A stretch of DNA of 64,000 nt from Sphagnum magellanicum (GCA_021904315.1 CM038915.1:248001-312000); one strand, 5' to 3'; positions 25,201 through 39,260 are shown, numbered from the stretch's first letter. Program-made: numbers and translations. The notes: generated by a model from the letters alone, not told the origin.

Positions 25201-28200
25201 ATGGGAAAGGGACAACCTCCTGAGATGGACAAAAGAGCAAGAACTGGGGAGGGCAGTTTGTCCTTCACCCCACCTGTTCACCCACCCTCAAGCCTCCTCA
25301 TAGTAAGTTGATATTGAAGTTGACTCTTGTGTTTTTATGGAAATGAATATAGCAATGTGTTGATTCTTTATAAACTGTGCAAAGTGTTTTTCAAATGATG
25401 ACTTTCGTTGCAGTAATCTTGTGTATGTCCAATTCTAGGTACATGAGATGAAGATGCTGCCTTGCAATGATATCTCACCTCAGATGAGCTTGCAGGCAAT
25501 GAGAACCCCTGAGTTTAGTGCCTCTCAGAACAATGTGACACCAGCACCAGACAGTCATCAAAGAAATTCTTCCCTGGAGAATTTGCTAGCTCATTTAGAC
25601 AGCTCCAAACAGGCACTGGAGCATGAAGTGCAGCAGTTGCTAGAGGAGAACATTTTGAGTAAGTCTGCAAAGAAGGATAACCATTGGCAGGTAGAGAGGG
25701 CAAGGATTCTCTCTGATCTCAATGCAGCAAACACAAGTAAGATCAAGAAGGAAGAGCAAATCCATGAGCTTGAGAAAGAGCTTGGTGTCTTTAAGGTGAC
25801 TTTGGAGCATGTGCAGAGACAGTGTGAAAAGGCAGAACAGGCAGTGGACAAGAGTGCCATTGAAAGAGCCAACCTGCAGGCTGAGATAGAGCATCATCAC
25901 TCAGCCATCCAAGACCTTGAGAAAAACTGCAAGTCTAAGCAGGATATGTTGGAACAGCAGCAGCAGAGGCTCGCTGAGTTAGAGTACCAGTTTGAAGAGC
26001 TGGAGAACAAGTATAGTAGAGCAGCACAAGAGCTGAGTGAAAAAACAGAGCAACTCATCTTAATGAGAGATGAATATGAGAAGGTATGTGCTGCCCATGC
26101 GCAGATGCAGATACAACAAATGTTAGAGATGCAACAAGTTCACAATACCATGGAAATATGTCAATCAAAGTGTGAGCAGCAAGAAGTGATCCTCCAGGAC
26201 AGGGAGATTGAGCTTGCAACATTTGGGACCCAGGTGAAGAAACTTGAGGCAAGGTGTTTGGCAGCAGAGGCAGATGCCAATGTGAAGGCTGCATTATTGA
26301 GTCAGGTATTGCAATCTCATTCAGATGCAGGTGCATGTCATTAGGGGCATTGTGAAGTGTATTCAGGCCAGGATATGAGTGATCTCTCTGCCATGCATCA
26401 TAGAAACAAAAGATAGTTTCAAAAAACAGAAGCCATGCCTTACATGAACAAAGAGAGACTGGAAATGCTCATCTCTAACACCTTTGGATATTGATTTGTT
26501 GATGTATTTGGTATGTTGCTAGATGCAATCAGAGCTTGACACCCTAGCAACTGGGACCATCTCTCTTGAGGCACAAGTTGATGATTGTAAGGCACAAGCT
26601 GGTGTGTTGAAGACAACACTCACAATAGTTGAGAAGGCTCTTGCTCATGAGAGATCATCAAAAGCCAAAGTGGAGTCAACCCTGGCTGAGTATAAGCATC
26701 GGGAGAGACATTTGTTGCAAGTGGACAAAGCCCATAGAAACTTGCAGCAGGAAGCAAAATGGAGGAATGAGCAATTTCAGTCCCTTGAAGAGGCCCACTC
26801 CAAGCTGCGCAAACAATTTCATGAGGCTCGATGCCAGTGGGAGTCAGAAAAAACAGACATGTTCAAGGCAATTGATTTACTGCAAGACAATCTGCAGTCA
26901 AAGGAGAGACTAGCCCAAGAGAATCGCACTCAGCTTCAGATACTACACCAGGCACTTGCTCATGAAGAAAGTCGGAGAAAGCTTCTGGCATTGCAATCAA
27001 CTCAGGCCCAAGCAGGGAAAGAGAACGTTGCAATTGAGTTTGAAGCAGCGCAATCTGGCATAGAGACCTTGAGAGCAAGCACCACCAAAGAGATAGCATC
27101 ACTGCGAGAGACATTGTCTGCAAAGAATATGCAGATCAAAGAGATGCAACTCAAGCATGTACAGATTGAGCAAGAGTGTGACAACCTAAGAAGAACAGAG
27201 GTTCAATTTCAGACATACAAAAGGGACCATGAGGAACTACAACAAGTGTTGCAGGATGAACAAATTTGGGTGCACAAGAAAGCCAATGGTTTCAGTGTTG
27301 AGAGAACAAAGGGCAAGAAGAAACATCTGTCACAGGAAGAGATGGACAATCTACTGAAAAGTCTGGCTGCTGCTGAAGCAAGCATAGCTTCCAAGGATGC
27401 CCAGTTGATAGAGATTGAAATTGAGCTTGACCGCAGAAAAGCTTCAATTGAAGATCTTGAGCACAAGCATTCAAAGCTCGAGCAAGAGCTCAAAAGGGTA
27501 CTACTTTTGCTTGATGACACAGAAAAGCACAGAGCAAAATCTGAGAGTCAGACCACCAACCTGGAGTTGCAACTTGCACAGGCAAGTTTATTTGTAGGAG
27601 ATGTGAAGACAGACAAAAATTCATTCCAGTCTGAGGGTTTGCAGCAGCTAACACACAGCAACAAATTAGAGAAGATGGAGCTAAGGAAGGCTGACAGTGA
27701 TTTTTTGGGTCAGGAAAGTAGTGAGAAACCATCATGGCACACAAAGAAGGAGAAACCATTGCAACAACTTGAGGAACAGATTCCAGAGAAGGCACACAAT
27801 CTTGAAAAGCATCAGAGTCTCATATCCAATTTAGATTCTAGTTTATCATCTTGTAGGACACCTTTACTTGTGCAGTCTCTGAGGGCACAGGAAGCCAACA
27901 AGAAACTGGTGGCAGAAAGACTGGAGATTGAGAAGCTAAAGAAAAGAGCTCATCTTCTGGATAGGTCCTTGATTACTGAAGTTGCAACCAGGGATGTTTC
28001 CATTGAGCAGCTAAGAGGGGACCTACATGAGCTAAAGGCTCTTTACAGAGGAGTTGCTGAAGCAGCAAATGTTCAAACCTTGAAGATTGCCTCAATGGAA
28101 GAGAGATTGCAAGATCAACAGGAATCACAGGACACTATGGAGGAGCGCTTGCATGCTGTAACAGGAGAACTCAACGAGACTGCAGAGATTGTAGAGAAAG

Positions 28201-31200
28201 CAACATATGGCATCAACTGTCTACATGCTGAGCTGCGAAATGTGCAAGAAGAAGCAGAGTCATCAAAAGGAGCATCTGTGAAGCGCCTTGAGACTTTGGA
28301 GAAAACGGTTCCTGTTTTGAACAAAGAACTGAACGAGGTAATTCATCAGTGGCCAAAATTCTTATCTCCACCTTCAACCACCTGTAGCTCCTGCAAATGT
28401 AGTTTGCACATTAGAAGCATTGCATGAGAACTGAATACTAGTAAATTTTCCCTTGTGGATGCATCATTTGTGTTTCTGATGAAGCTTTTTTTGGTGGATT
28501 GTTGGGGACTTACAGGTTACACAACAATTGGAGGACATGATTGCTGAGAGAGACATGCTTGTGCGGGATGTCCATGCAAAAGAACTGGACATCCTTGAAC
28601 TCAAGAAGGATAATGAGAAGCTTACCATTGTGAGAGGTCTGCTGGAAGATGCTGGTAAGGACCTGCATGAAAGGGAACTTCAATTGATCAGAGAAGTTGA
28701 GAGCAACAGCACTACTGTGCAAAAACTGGGTATGAGTCTGGAAGTAGCTGAAGAAAGTCTTGCATCTGCATATGCAGAACTCAATGATCTCCACAGCAAG
28801 TTGCGACATGCAGAGAAGTTGTGTGCCCAGCTACAGATCAATGAGGAGGCTGTTCAAAAACTGAAGGAGAAGCTTAGCAAAGCTGAAGCTAATGTCCAAG
28901 AGATGGAGGAAAAATTGATTGCTTCAGAGTGGACTGTGCAACAACTGGCAAGTGAGATCTCAAAGGTGAAACTTTGCCTCAGTCAGAAGGAGAGGGAGGC
29001 AGCATTGCTGCAGAATCAGTTCTCAGACCTTATAAGCCAACAGAGGAGAAAGGAAAGTGAGATGCTTGAAATGAAATGCAACTTGGAGAAAGTATTGAAC
29101 ACAAATCTAACAAAAGAGGCTGAAGTCCGCACACTTACGCGCAGAGTACAGGACATGGAGAACGAGAGAGCTGAATGGAAGACTCTGGAGGCTGAACAAA
29201 CAATAGAGCTGAATGTGATTAGAACTGCATTGGCAGAAACACAAACAGCCTTAGCTGCCACAGAGTCTGCAGTTGAGAGAGGCGTTGAATTGCATAGAGT
29301 GACAGAAGGAGCATTGGAAATCCTCAAGCTGCAATTGACTGATGAAAAAAAGAGAAATGCTGCTTGCCAGTGTGAGATGGAGAATTTGTGTGAGAATCTT
29401 AGCAGAACAAAGGAAGAAGCCAGCATCCAGCTAGCAGAGTTGAAAGAAAAGCAACAACAGTTGGAGCAGAGCCAAGACCACTGTCACAAGGCATCATATG
29501 CAATGACTGATCTACAAAGTCAGCTGATGTCCATGCAGACACGCCTTGAAAATTCAGAAAGGAAAATGGAGAAAGGTGCAGCTGACCTTGTGCAATACAA
29601 GGAAAATTGTTCAGACTTGTTGGATTTGATTGAGAAGCAGCACCAGGCACTCAAGGACATGGAAGCAGAACAGGAGCTTGTGCAATTGGAAGCCATGAAC
29701 CCACTGCAAAAGGAGTTTGATGTTGCAATGGGCACATTCGCATCTGAAGATGTAAGCGAAGTGAAGAAACTGAAGCTTGAGAGTCGTATCATAGATCTTG
29801 AAGGTGAAGTTGGAGAACAGAAAGTACAAGCAGCATTGAATGCTAATGCAAGGAAGCTTGAGAGGGAACAACTCCTGGATTCAAACAAAAGTCTGCAAGC
29901 TATGGTAAGAACACTGCAGGCAGAGTTGAAAGGATGGAAGGAGAAAGCTGAATCTCTGGCTGACAAGAATAGTGATGTGGTAGTATTGCAATCTGAATTG
30001 GTTGTTTGGAGGCAAAGAGCACACGAAGGGAGGGCTTTGATTTTGGAGCTCCAGCAGTCCATGCATGAAGTTGAACCTGTGATGCTAGAGTGGAAGGAGA
30101 ACATTGCCTCCATCACTGATGAAGGTAGGAAAATGAGAGAAGAGATGCACTTTTCCTTGAACGATTTGAATCGAGAGCTTGAAGCAATGAAAGTGGAGGT
30201 CGCTGCATGGGAAGAAAGGTCAGCTTTGGTAGCTGAAGAAGCAATTTTCTTCAATGCAGACCTTGAGAGCTCCATCAAGGAGTTCAAAGCAGAAATAGAG
30301 GTATGGAAAGGCAGAGCGTTATCAGCCATGGCAGAGGGGAAGGCAAAACAAGAGCAGCTTGAGCACTCTATTGAAGATTTGCAGTCTGAGCTGGAAACCT
30401 GGAAAGGCAATGCTGACACAGCATCATCTGAAGGACAAATTATGATGCAGAGAGTATCAGAGCTGGAATGCTCATTGCAAGCTCTTCAAAAATGTGTAGA
30501 AGCGGGAAAAGCAGAGGTGATGGAATGGAAAGAAAGAGCAGAAGCAGCAGTGCAAGAAACAACAGTTATGAAAGGAGAGCTCGATGAGTGCATTAGGAAT
30601 CTCCAAGCAGAACTGGAAGGATGGAAGAATAGAGGAGCAATGGCTGCTGGCCAGTGCCTCGTACTAAGGAAGAAGAATGAGGATGCTGCAAAACAACTGA
30701 AAGTTTTGCAAGCAGAGTTGTTAGATGGGAAAAAGCTGGTTGCAGAGGCTGAAGAAGAGACCAGATTTGTGAAGTCAGAGCATTCAACATTGCAGAGCTG
30801 GGTGAAGGTTCTGCAGAGTGAGGATAAAGCACTGAGGACAGAGATAGTGCAATGGAAAGAAAAGGCAACATCAGAGAAACTGGAGCTTGAAAGTTGCATC
30901 AGATCTTTGCAAGGGGAATTGGAAGGGTGGAAGCAGAGAGCACAGGAGGAGGAAGGAATGAAAGATCATCTGGAGGATATGATCCAATCCTTGCAAGTCG
31001 AGGTTGACTGCTGGAAATTGAAGGCTGTCTCAGCTGAGGATGAGGGTGAGTCTGTGAAACTAGATCTTCTTGACACATTGGAGAAGCTTGAGGGGCAGCT
31101 GGAGGAGTGGAGTGAAGAAGAAATCTTCACTCACAGGGAGGGAAGAAGAAAGAAAGGAGATCTTGCAGTACCATTGAAAGCATTGCAATGGGAGGGGGAG

Positions 31201-33100
31201 GACATAGCATCTTCTACAGTAGAGTATTGCACAATGGAGGAATGTGACTCTTTGACAAGAGACTTGGAAGGTGAGCTGGAGGACTGGAAAGAGAGAGCAG
31301 TGTTTGCTGAGGAGAAGGAGAAATGTTTGAGAAAACAATTCAACAGTACAGTTGAGAATTTGCAGATGGAGGTAGAGGCTAGGCAAAAGATTGCAGCATG
31401 CATAGCAGAAGATCGAAGGATTGTGCAGCTTGAGCTGGAGAAGCAGCTGAAGGATCTGCAGAATGAATCTCTGCAGGTGAAGGACACTGCAATCACACAG
31501 GGTGGTGACATGGCCAAGGAATTTGAAGCTGCAATGGTGGAAATGCAAGCAGAGTTGGATGCTTCAAAGAGACAAGTAGCAGATGCTGCCATGGATGGTG
31601 AGTTGCTGAGAACAGCATTTGATGATGCCATGAAAGCTGTCCAAAAGGAGTCTGCAGTGTGGGAAGAAAAGCTTGCAAGTGCTAATGAACAACTGAGATC
31701 TGTGAAGACACAGCTTACAGATTGTATGCAGGCATTGCAGTCAGAGGTGGTCATGTGCAGGGAGAGAATAGAAAGCATCATTCAAGAAGGTTCATCAGAA
31801 AAACAAGAACTACATGACAGAATCAATGAGTTGCAGATGGGGCTTCGTGAGTGGAAAGAGAGAGCACAAGAAGCAGAGTCCCTGGAACATCAGCTGAAAG
31901 ATTCGCACACCAAGTCCCAGACAGAGTTGCAAGAATGGAGAGAGAGAAGTGTAGCCATTGCCCAGGAAACTGTGTCATTGCAGACAGAATTGCACAGCAC
32001 AATGGACATTGTGATTGAGTTAAGGACTCAGTTGGATACTTACAAGGAGAACAAATTCTCACAGGAGAAGCTGAACGAGGAATTACAGAGGAACCTCTTA
32101 CTTGTCAGTGAGGAGGCTGAGGTAAGAAAGGAGAAGCTGTTGCAAGTACTTTCTGATCTGGAAAATACTCAAGCCCACCAGAATGAGCTTCAACGAAAGC
32201 TACACCGAGCGCACCAGCATATGCTTGAAGATGAGACATGCACATACAACATGAGCACCATGGAGAAAGAAGTTGCAGTCATGGCTGTAAACCATGGGAG
32301 TGAGGTATTTTCTGAACCTCTTTACATTGCCAAATGTGGATCCACAACATCTGATTCCTCCTCACAATAATGCAGCCACATCAAGTTATTTACTGCCAAG
32401 GCTTCACACTCCTTACAGATGAAATCCCCACCAGAAATGGGTAGTGAACTGTCCAAACTCTCAGTAGAGATTTCTGCTGTGGATCAGCAGAGGGTGGAGT
32501 TTCCCTGGTTACTATCCTCAGAGAGCAGCAAGCATGAGCATGTAAGCAAAGGTGATGCTGAGGGAAATCAAGCAATTACTGTCACTGGAGGTGATGAGAT
32601 GACTTGCAAGGCAGGGAAGTTTGGCAGCATCAGAGAACAAAGACAGTACCCTGAGCTTTGCACATCATTCATGAGGTGAAAACCAATTAGCCAGTTTGAA
32701 AAGAGTTCTGAACTCAGTGCTGGTGACTTGAACAGATCCTGAATTGTTGTTTCTCACAATTTGTTCGTGCAGTCCTCTTTATGTGATGTGTGCCACATTT
32801 TCTTGTTGCAGACAGAACAAAGATCACCTGCCGAAGCAGTGGAAAGGAATGGAGGTGTGTGGCCCAGTACAAGTGGAAAAAGCTTGCTTCCAAGTACTTG
32901 AGGAAAACACAACTCAAAATTGGTGTCAGAAGAGATCTGCAAAGAGTGGAGTACTTGAAGAGGTTGATGGAAATTTGCCTCTTATAAGCTCAATTGAGAG
33001 GTTTCCTTCAGCTGATGAGCATCTATGTTCACCCTTTCTCATATCAAGCCAGTCACAGTCACCTTGGAGGTCGAGGTGCACCTTTGATACGACCTCCTGA
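25201..33100 (+). CDS. Giant coiled-coil protein with Trp-marked repeats
   Basis: Six exons join in phase: 25201-25302, 25439-26305, 26523-28337, 28516-32304, 32419-32675 and 32812-33100, giving about 2,372 residues. The first exon (MGKGQPPEMDK) is a prediction; the reading before 25439 is closed by a stop, so a splice or a start at 25448 is needed. Almost the whole protein is Glu/Gln/Lys/Leu-rich heptad coiled coil. From the middle of exon 4 a repeat of about 32 residues is marked by E-x-W-K-x-R-A at its head and LQ-x-E-L-E at its end. The tail of about 180 residues is not coiled coil. I see no signal peptide, membrane segment or motor domain. Likely a cytoskeletal or organelle scaffold; family not recognised. 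Confidence 0.8.
29908..32050 (+). repeat. Array of 32-residue Trp coiled-coil repeats within exon 4
   Basis: Counting Trp to Trp across units headed W-K-x-R-A gives spacings of 24-25, 28, 32 (most often), 35, 39 and 42 residues. The 32-residue spacing recurs in many neighbouring units. In two units the Trp position carries Arg or Cys while the spacing is kept. Copies are diverged, so this is an old internal amplification. Confidence 0.75.
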
Positions 33101-34753
33101 GTTGTTTAAGTTACAAAGCTTTTGGTCAAACTTGCAAAAGGATCCAACCTTTGAAGACATCCTGCACTATCCTCTCACATCTATGGAGAAGATTCTAGTA
33201 TCCTCACCATCAGACAGAAGAACTATGGGGAGAAATGAAGAAGATGCAAGATTTGTCACATTACCAAAGCATGAAGAAGTTACTAGAGTATCTTGTACAA
33301 AGCATACAAAGGGATGCTGAAGATGCTAATGGGACAAAAGAATCCTGGAGATGCTAATAGTGCTATTCACCAAGGTTGGTACTATGCACTTCCAAGGGAA
33401 TGAAGTTGGTAAAAAGTAAGAAACTTTATCTCAGGTCTCAGACCAGCAGCAGTGATGGATTATCTACCATGTTGATAATGATGATTCAAATGTGTATGCA
33501 TGTGGGTTGATGAAATTGTTGAATCATTTGTGTCCAAGCTGCCACATTGAGGAGGTACTAAATTGCAACAGGTATTACTTTCACGGTATTGTTGTTCAAT
33601 CACCTGTGATGTACTTGAGACTGCTTTCTGTTACCTCATTGGGACTGAACCCAACACAAAAAGAGCTTGTCAGCTACAAGTCTATAAAAGAAAGTTGTGC
33701 AGAAATTGATACTGAGAGAGAGAAGTGGGAGGTTGCATCAATCAAGGGTACATGACAGAAGGAGTTGTCCTCTTTTGTTAGAGGCTGAACCTCACTACAT
33801 GTAAGCTCCACAAGTTCCACTTTTTAATCCTGTGACAGATAATGGAGTTTTGAGGAATGCTGACTTCAGCTTCAGTTCAATTATGCATGTACTCTTACAA
33901 GAGACATAGCTGGAAGAATTGATACTGCAACGGCTCTCAGGACTCATTAACATAATGGACTGTCTTAGTTTTTTTGTTAACTATTCTACCATACAACCTT
34001 AATTTATAGTTTTGATATCATGTTCATTCTTGTAATTAAGTTTTCCATCTACAAGTCAAGGGTTTTAATTCTTGATGTTGTGAAGGTTGTGTTGCAAACA
34101 CCATCTTCACAAATAACCATACTTGATTTCCACGTTAAGGGATAGCTAGGTCTCTATGATGTAAAAACTTGGATCAGAAGAAGAAGTGGGTGAGTCTACC
34201 ATGAATAAGAAAATCAGCTTTCTTGAGAGTAGTAAAGGAGAGAGAGATAAATGAATCAAATCACAAAGTCCATGGAAAATGCAACAATACTTGACATGAT
34301 TGCAGACTTCGATGCTTATTAGTTGAAGATAAAGTTCAGACCAAGCTTGGGTGCCAAAGAAATGATCTTCTCAAAGAAAGAAAAACCAAAAACTGTGGCT
34401 CAAGAACCAGGTGCAGGAGGGGAAGGAACTGAGAGTACTGTGTGTGATGAGTTCATGGGTTCACTCAAAAGAATCTGCAACAAGGGCGGTTTATCCGTCG
34501 TAAGTATGGTTGGGTTTTTCCTGAATCTTCCTAATTTCTGCCGTCTAACCTAATTTTCTCTCACCCCAACCTTGCAAGGAAACTTTTTTGCAGTGGCTAG
34601 CCTACAGCTCATTCACGAAGACAATATATGTTTTCATTATTGGCCTTCTGAGAGCAAAAAAATTAATCTTGCCTACTTACAGTTTTAAGTTGTGACCAGC
34701 AGCTTTTCTCTAACTATGTACATTTTTTTTCTTCAGGATTCCATTTGATTTGA
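33101..34753. other. 3' region between convergent genes
   Basis: It holds the 3' flanks of the coiled-coil (+) and COBRA-like (-) genes. The first 700 bp still looks exon-like in composition, so an alternative or extended 3' exon is possible. No frame continues past the stop at 33098-33100. Confidence 0.45.
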
Positions 34754-37700
34754 CTACAAGATGAGTCCCAAAGTGAATACGAAGAGTGCCAGCAAAAAGA
34801 CAACCAGAGTTCTTGGTACCACCAAGTGTAGGGCAGCACCCGAGGTTGGAAAATAGTCTGGCATTGAACACTCTTCTCCATTGAACCAAACTTTTTGTGG
34901 AAACCCATATCCTGTATCAACACTGATGCCTGGATTAGTTGTGAAACCAAACACAGATTGCTCAATGCCGTAGGAGTAATTGCTGGCTCCATAGACACCT
35001 TGTGTGCCCAGCAAGTAGTCACTATAGCCTTTAATACCCTGAAGAATCAATGTATCATTTAGCTGTGGTACCCTTGTGGCATTGAATGAGTATGCACTCT
35101 GGAAGCCAGCACCAGCTGCACCAAGATCCACGGCAACAAACCAGTTTGGAAATGTTGTGGTTGACCAATCAAACACTGACATCCGAGCACTCCAACCAGT
35201 TGTGTAGTTGGAGACAATGTGCCAGTTGATGCTAACCCCACAATTACTTTCACATGGTAATGGGTTGGGGACAGACCAGTGGTTAATGTCAGCCCAGGCA
35301 ACAAGTTGTGCAGTTCGATTATCTGGGGGAATTGTCAGGGCTCCATATGGAAGCAAAAGAGCTGGAGCCGTTGTATTGCATGTAGTTGGAGGTGGAGTGG
35401 CTGGAGCACCACATGCATATGTTTTACATGGGATGATTGAGTCATTTGTGTAAGCTGAGAACGATACACAACATTTCTTGGGGCTAGTAGCAAGAGTTTT
35501 GGTGTAATTACATGTCACCTGCCAAAACAAGGACATACAGACAGAATTGGGTCTCAGTCAGCAAAATTCAGAACCCAAAAATGCCCAACCCACCCTCTTC
35601 TTCAGCAGAAGAAGAAACAACATCAATACCTACTTGACAGGCAATGTCTCTTCACTCTTAAGGTCAACAACTTACAATAAAAAAAGAGTGCAAAACCAAA
35701 AGAATCTGTAAACGATCATACCAACATTCCTATTATTATCAAGCTAATGACAATAAACCCTAACTAAATCTTTCCATAATGGTACGGATACTCTCTGTTT
35801 CATTCCTCTGTATGCATGTTACGAGAAAGGAAAAACATGTGTAGATCATCCAGGATGCATTTACAATTGCCTCAGTGTGATGAAATTATACCTGCCAAGA
35901 TTTCAAAGCAGATGTCGTGTGAAGAAGACCCGAAGGATCTGCAAATTGTGATGGAGTCACAAGCTGTGGTTGTCCACAATTGTATGTTCCGGTTTGATTG
36001 CCAGAATTGATTGCAAAGTTTGCTGGAGGATCCAAGTGAGTTACATTCAGAAATGGATTGAGCTTGTACACATTCATCTTGAACACCGACTTGGACTGGC
36101 TCGGATCAATGGTAGCTGGCAAGAGGGTGCCATTGCGACAGCAGAAGGGGACTTCACCCAAGCTTGTGTTATAATAAGCAGGAGGAAGATCTACAATGTG
36201 AGGGCTTTTGTCACAGCTTGCAACTGAATTCAAGTCAGGCTGACCACTTGAGTATTGCTGTTCCGCTCTTCCATACACACATAGATCTGTGTCAGTGGAT
36301 AATGCTTGAGCTCCTTGAAGCTTGTTGATGAATTCCCCTTCTTGCCAATCCCAAGTCAAATTCCAGTAGTCCAGGCGTCCAATGGGGTCATTGTTTGAAA
36401 TTGTAACCTGAAAAATTGGTACAGAAAAAGCAAGCAGGTGGGCATTTATGCATATAAAAGCTTAAGATTATCTCATCTTGTTCAAGAAAAACATCAAGAA
36501 ATTCAATCAATCACAAAGTAAGAGAAAGTGTTGAGCATCAAATGCGATGCAGGAAACAAGCTCAGAAATCATCACAAGTTGTTCAGAAATCACTCATGAA
36601 GAAGAATAAGAAGAAGAAGATGTGCAGGGGGAGAGAGCTTAAAGATGTGAAGAGAGAGAGAGCTTGAAGAAGACGAAGCTCCTTAATCACTCATGATGAG
36701 AAAAAGAAGGAATGCACAGAGAGAGAGAGAGAGAGAGAGCTTGAAGAGGAATGCGGAGAAAGGGAAAACAAAGCTCTGTCTGCGACTCGTACCTGTGCCC
36801 AGTAATTCGCCTCATAGGCCATGATAACATCGTAAGAAATTGTGATGTCGCCAGTCTCGAGAGGTTGGTATTCCTCTGACTGAAGTGTCGCGTTCGCAGT
36901 CGTGTTCTCGGCGCAACAGACACGCATTGAACTCACTGCATTGCAGAGCCAAAAAACCAAGCTCAAGAAAATCAGTCGATCACGCAAGAAAGTTGTTGCG
37001 TGCGCACCAAGTTGTGATGAAAGGAATCATCGGGAAAAAAAATCCTTGATAACAACAAGAACAAGAGGAAGAATTGCGAAAAAAGAACATAAAAGAAAGT
37101 GGTAGGTAGGGTGCACGTGCGTCGAAGAAACTCGAAACTCACCGGAGGTGATGGAAGGGTTGCTGCAGTTGTAGCCCGAGTTCGTGAGGTTGATGAAGAG
37201 GGGGAGTGGGTGCGACGTTTTACCATCGGAGCCGAACTCGGTCCCCACAATATTCACCTGCACTTGGATCTGCGACAAATCCCCGGCGGTAGAGATGGCA
37301 TTCATGATGGTCCCCGCAGGATATCCCATAAGAATGGTGCCATTCCCAACTTGCGCCGGGAATGACGTTCCATCAGCAAGCACTGCATTCGACGCTGACA
37401 CCAATATCTGCAAGCATTGGAATCCCAAACTCTCTCTCCATCAGCAGCGATCCTGTAGCTAGATACCAAAACCGTGAAGAAAGTCGGAAGATTTTTATAT
37501 GAATGAGAAGGTGTGATGATTCAACAATTGCGCACAGTGAGCGTGCGTGCGTGCGTGCGAAGACGAACAAGTGTATTATTATTGTGTGTCACCTACCTCG
37601 CCGTGGTTGAATTGGATGCCCATCTCCCAGTCGGAGAGCATGTTGTAGCCTTCGTTGGTGATGGTAGCAGTGGCCGCAAAACTGTAAGGCTGCAGTGGAT

Positions 37701-37977
37701 CGCCCGCTGGGAGGTGTGGATATATGATTTCTATGCCGCTCACGTTGTAAGTAAGGACTATGCCCTGACAATTTGGGAAGGTGGCAGCTGGGCTTGGTGC
37801 GGGAGCTTGCCCGTTCACCACCTGCAAGAGTTCTAAGTGGGTTCCTACCATTGCTACCAAAAGTATCGCATACAGATTCGTCGCCCGCCATAGCCACCAC
37901 CATATCAATGACATTCCTGCCATGCTTCTTCGCGCTCCTACGAGTCTCGCATCCGCACTGGAATTGAGTCCTTGCAT
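34754..37977 (-). CDS. COBL7-like: COBRA-like GPI-anchored wall protein (COBL7 group)
   Basis: Five exons join in phase: 37977-37597, 37407-37143, 36935-36793, 36407-35892 and 35518-34754, giving 689 residues, or 671 from the second ATG, which starts the better signal peptide. After the signal come COBRA-family blocks: NCQGIVLTYNVSG, LVSASNAVLADGTSFPAQV, VQVNIVGTEFG, GDITISYDVI..NYWAQVTISNNDPIGRLD, PFCCRNGTLLP and the Cys motif CCVSFSAYTNDSIIPC (C451, C452). Next is the AWADINHWSVPNP..CGVSINWH region. A C-terminal hydrophobic tail after small residues fits a GPI signal. Many N-x-S/T sites are present. Known relatives guide cellulose deposition at the cell surface. No coding lesions were seen. 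Confidence 0.92.
36719..36739. repeat. (GA)n microsatellite in COBRA-like intron
   Basis: An uninterrupted GA run lies in the intron between exons 3 and 4, near the exon 3 donor; on the gene strand it is a CT run. Confidence 0.9.
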
Positions 37978-38356
37978 ACGCTAGACGGCCTGCGCTCCAA
38001 AAAATATACTCCAAAGAAAAGAATATCTGGAGATTCACAACACGCGAAGGAACCCAAACAAAAGTGCGCAAGTCGTGTCCCTAGACGAGCTCTACGAATA
38101 TCGATCGCTACCGGATCAGGTGAAGAAAGAAGAAGGATGAGTTCAGTAGTTCAAAAGCCAAATTCTGCTCACAAGAGGAGGTAGACAAACCCACAACACT
38201 GAGTCACCACCACCACTATCACGTCACCAACAACAGAGCTCCCTCGGAACAATTGGCAATGACAATAAAAGAGCGTCACTGGAGACCATCTCGCAGCTTG
38301 CTAAGCCCTGACTTCTTCTTGGGGAGGATCAATGGAGAAACAGAGACGAGAAACAC

Positions 38357-38402
38357 GAGAGAGAGAGAGAGAGAGAGTGTGTGTGTGTGTGTGTGTGTGT
38401 GT
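38357..38402. repeat. Compound (GA)n(GT)n microsatellite 5' of the COBRA-like gene
   Basis: About ten GA units run directly into thirteen GT units, roughly 380 bp upstream of the COBRA-like ATG. On the gene strand this is a CT/AC-rich leader or core-promoter tract. Confidence 0.92.
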
Positions 38403-39226
38403 TGTCGTTGCGCGAGAAGAAACTAGAAACCGCTGACGGTGTGCCAGAGAGGAGAGCAAATACAATTTCAAGCGAGTTGCGTCAGCCGACAAACAATGAG
38501 CGACGAATTAAATAAGCAAAGTTGAAGATTTTTATGAGAAGCCGTAGGTAAAGCAGCAGCAGCAGCTTGAGAAGAGCTTGGTCGCATCAACAGTCTGTCT
38601 GCGCAAACACGAAATCATCCTTCACTCGGAGAGCCACGCTCCTCACTAATATTAGTGCGAGTTGCGAAGAAAAAGAGGAAGAAGAAAAACGACTTGACGT
38701 TTGTAAGTTTGCGCTGTGTGCGCGTGTGGTGTCTCCGGCTGACTGCAGTCCTTCCCCCTTTGTCCGCGCACAGGGAGTTTGACAACCGCGTGCAGAAAAG
38801 GGGAGAAGATGACTGTTACGCCCCCATAAACAGCCCCCACGACGGTGCCATTTCCACCGTAGAATGCACACACAGCGTGAATTAAAACACACAGACAGTA
38901 ACGTGTTGCAAGAGGCGATGCATTAGGAAGGAAGGTAGGTCTCCGAGCCTGCTGTTTTCCAGCTGTAATATGCTTCGTAATTTCCTGGAACCTCACTATT
39001 ATTGTTTTTGCCTCTTTACCGTCCAAGAAACTTCAACCAAAACATTCCCTACCCCCTACTCGCCCCCCCCACCCCAACCAGTGTTTTTTTTCCCTGGCGA
39101 AATTTCGTTATTTTTTGACAAAGAAATTGAGAAAATCTTGCAATTTGTTGTTTTTCTAGAGTAAATTCGACTATTTTTTTCTTTTTTTTAATTCGCCAAA
39201 ATTTTGACATCAAAAAAGTGAAAAAA

Positions 39227-39230
<4 letters not shown>

Positions 39231-39260
<30 letters not shown>
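39231..39260. repeat. (CA)15 microsatellite
   Basis: Uninterrupted CA dinucleotides follow a poly-A run. Confidence 0.95.

Noticed and set aside
29016-31781. Long minus-strand open frames (up to 299 codons) opposite the coiled-coil exon
   Set aside because: They are the antisense of a Glu/Lys/Gln-rich coding region, which yields Ser/Phe/Cys-rich frames without stops. No protein character of their own.
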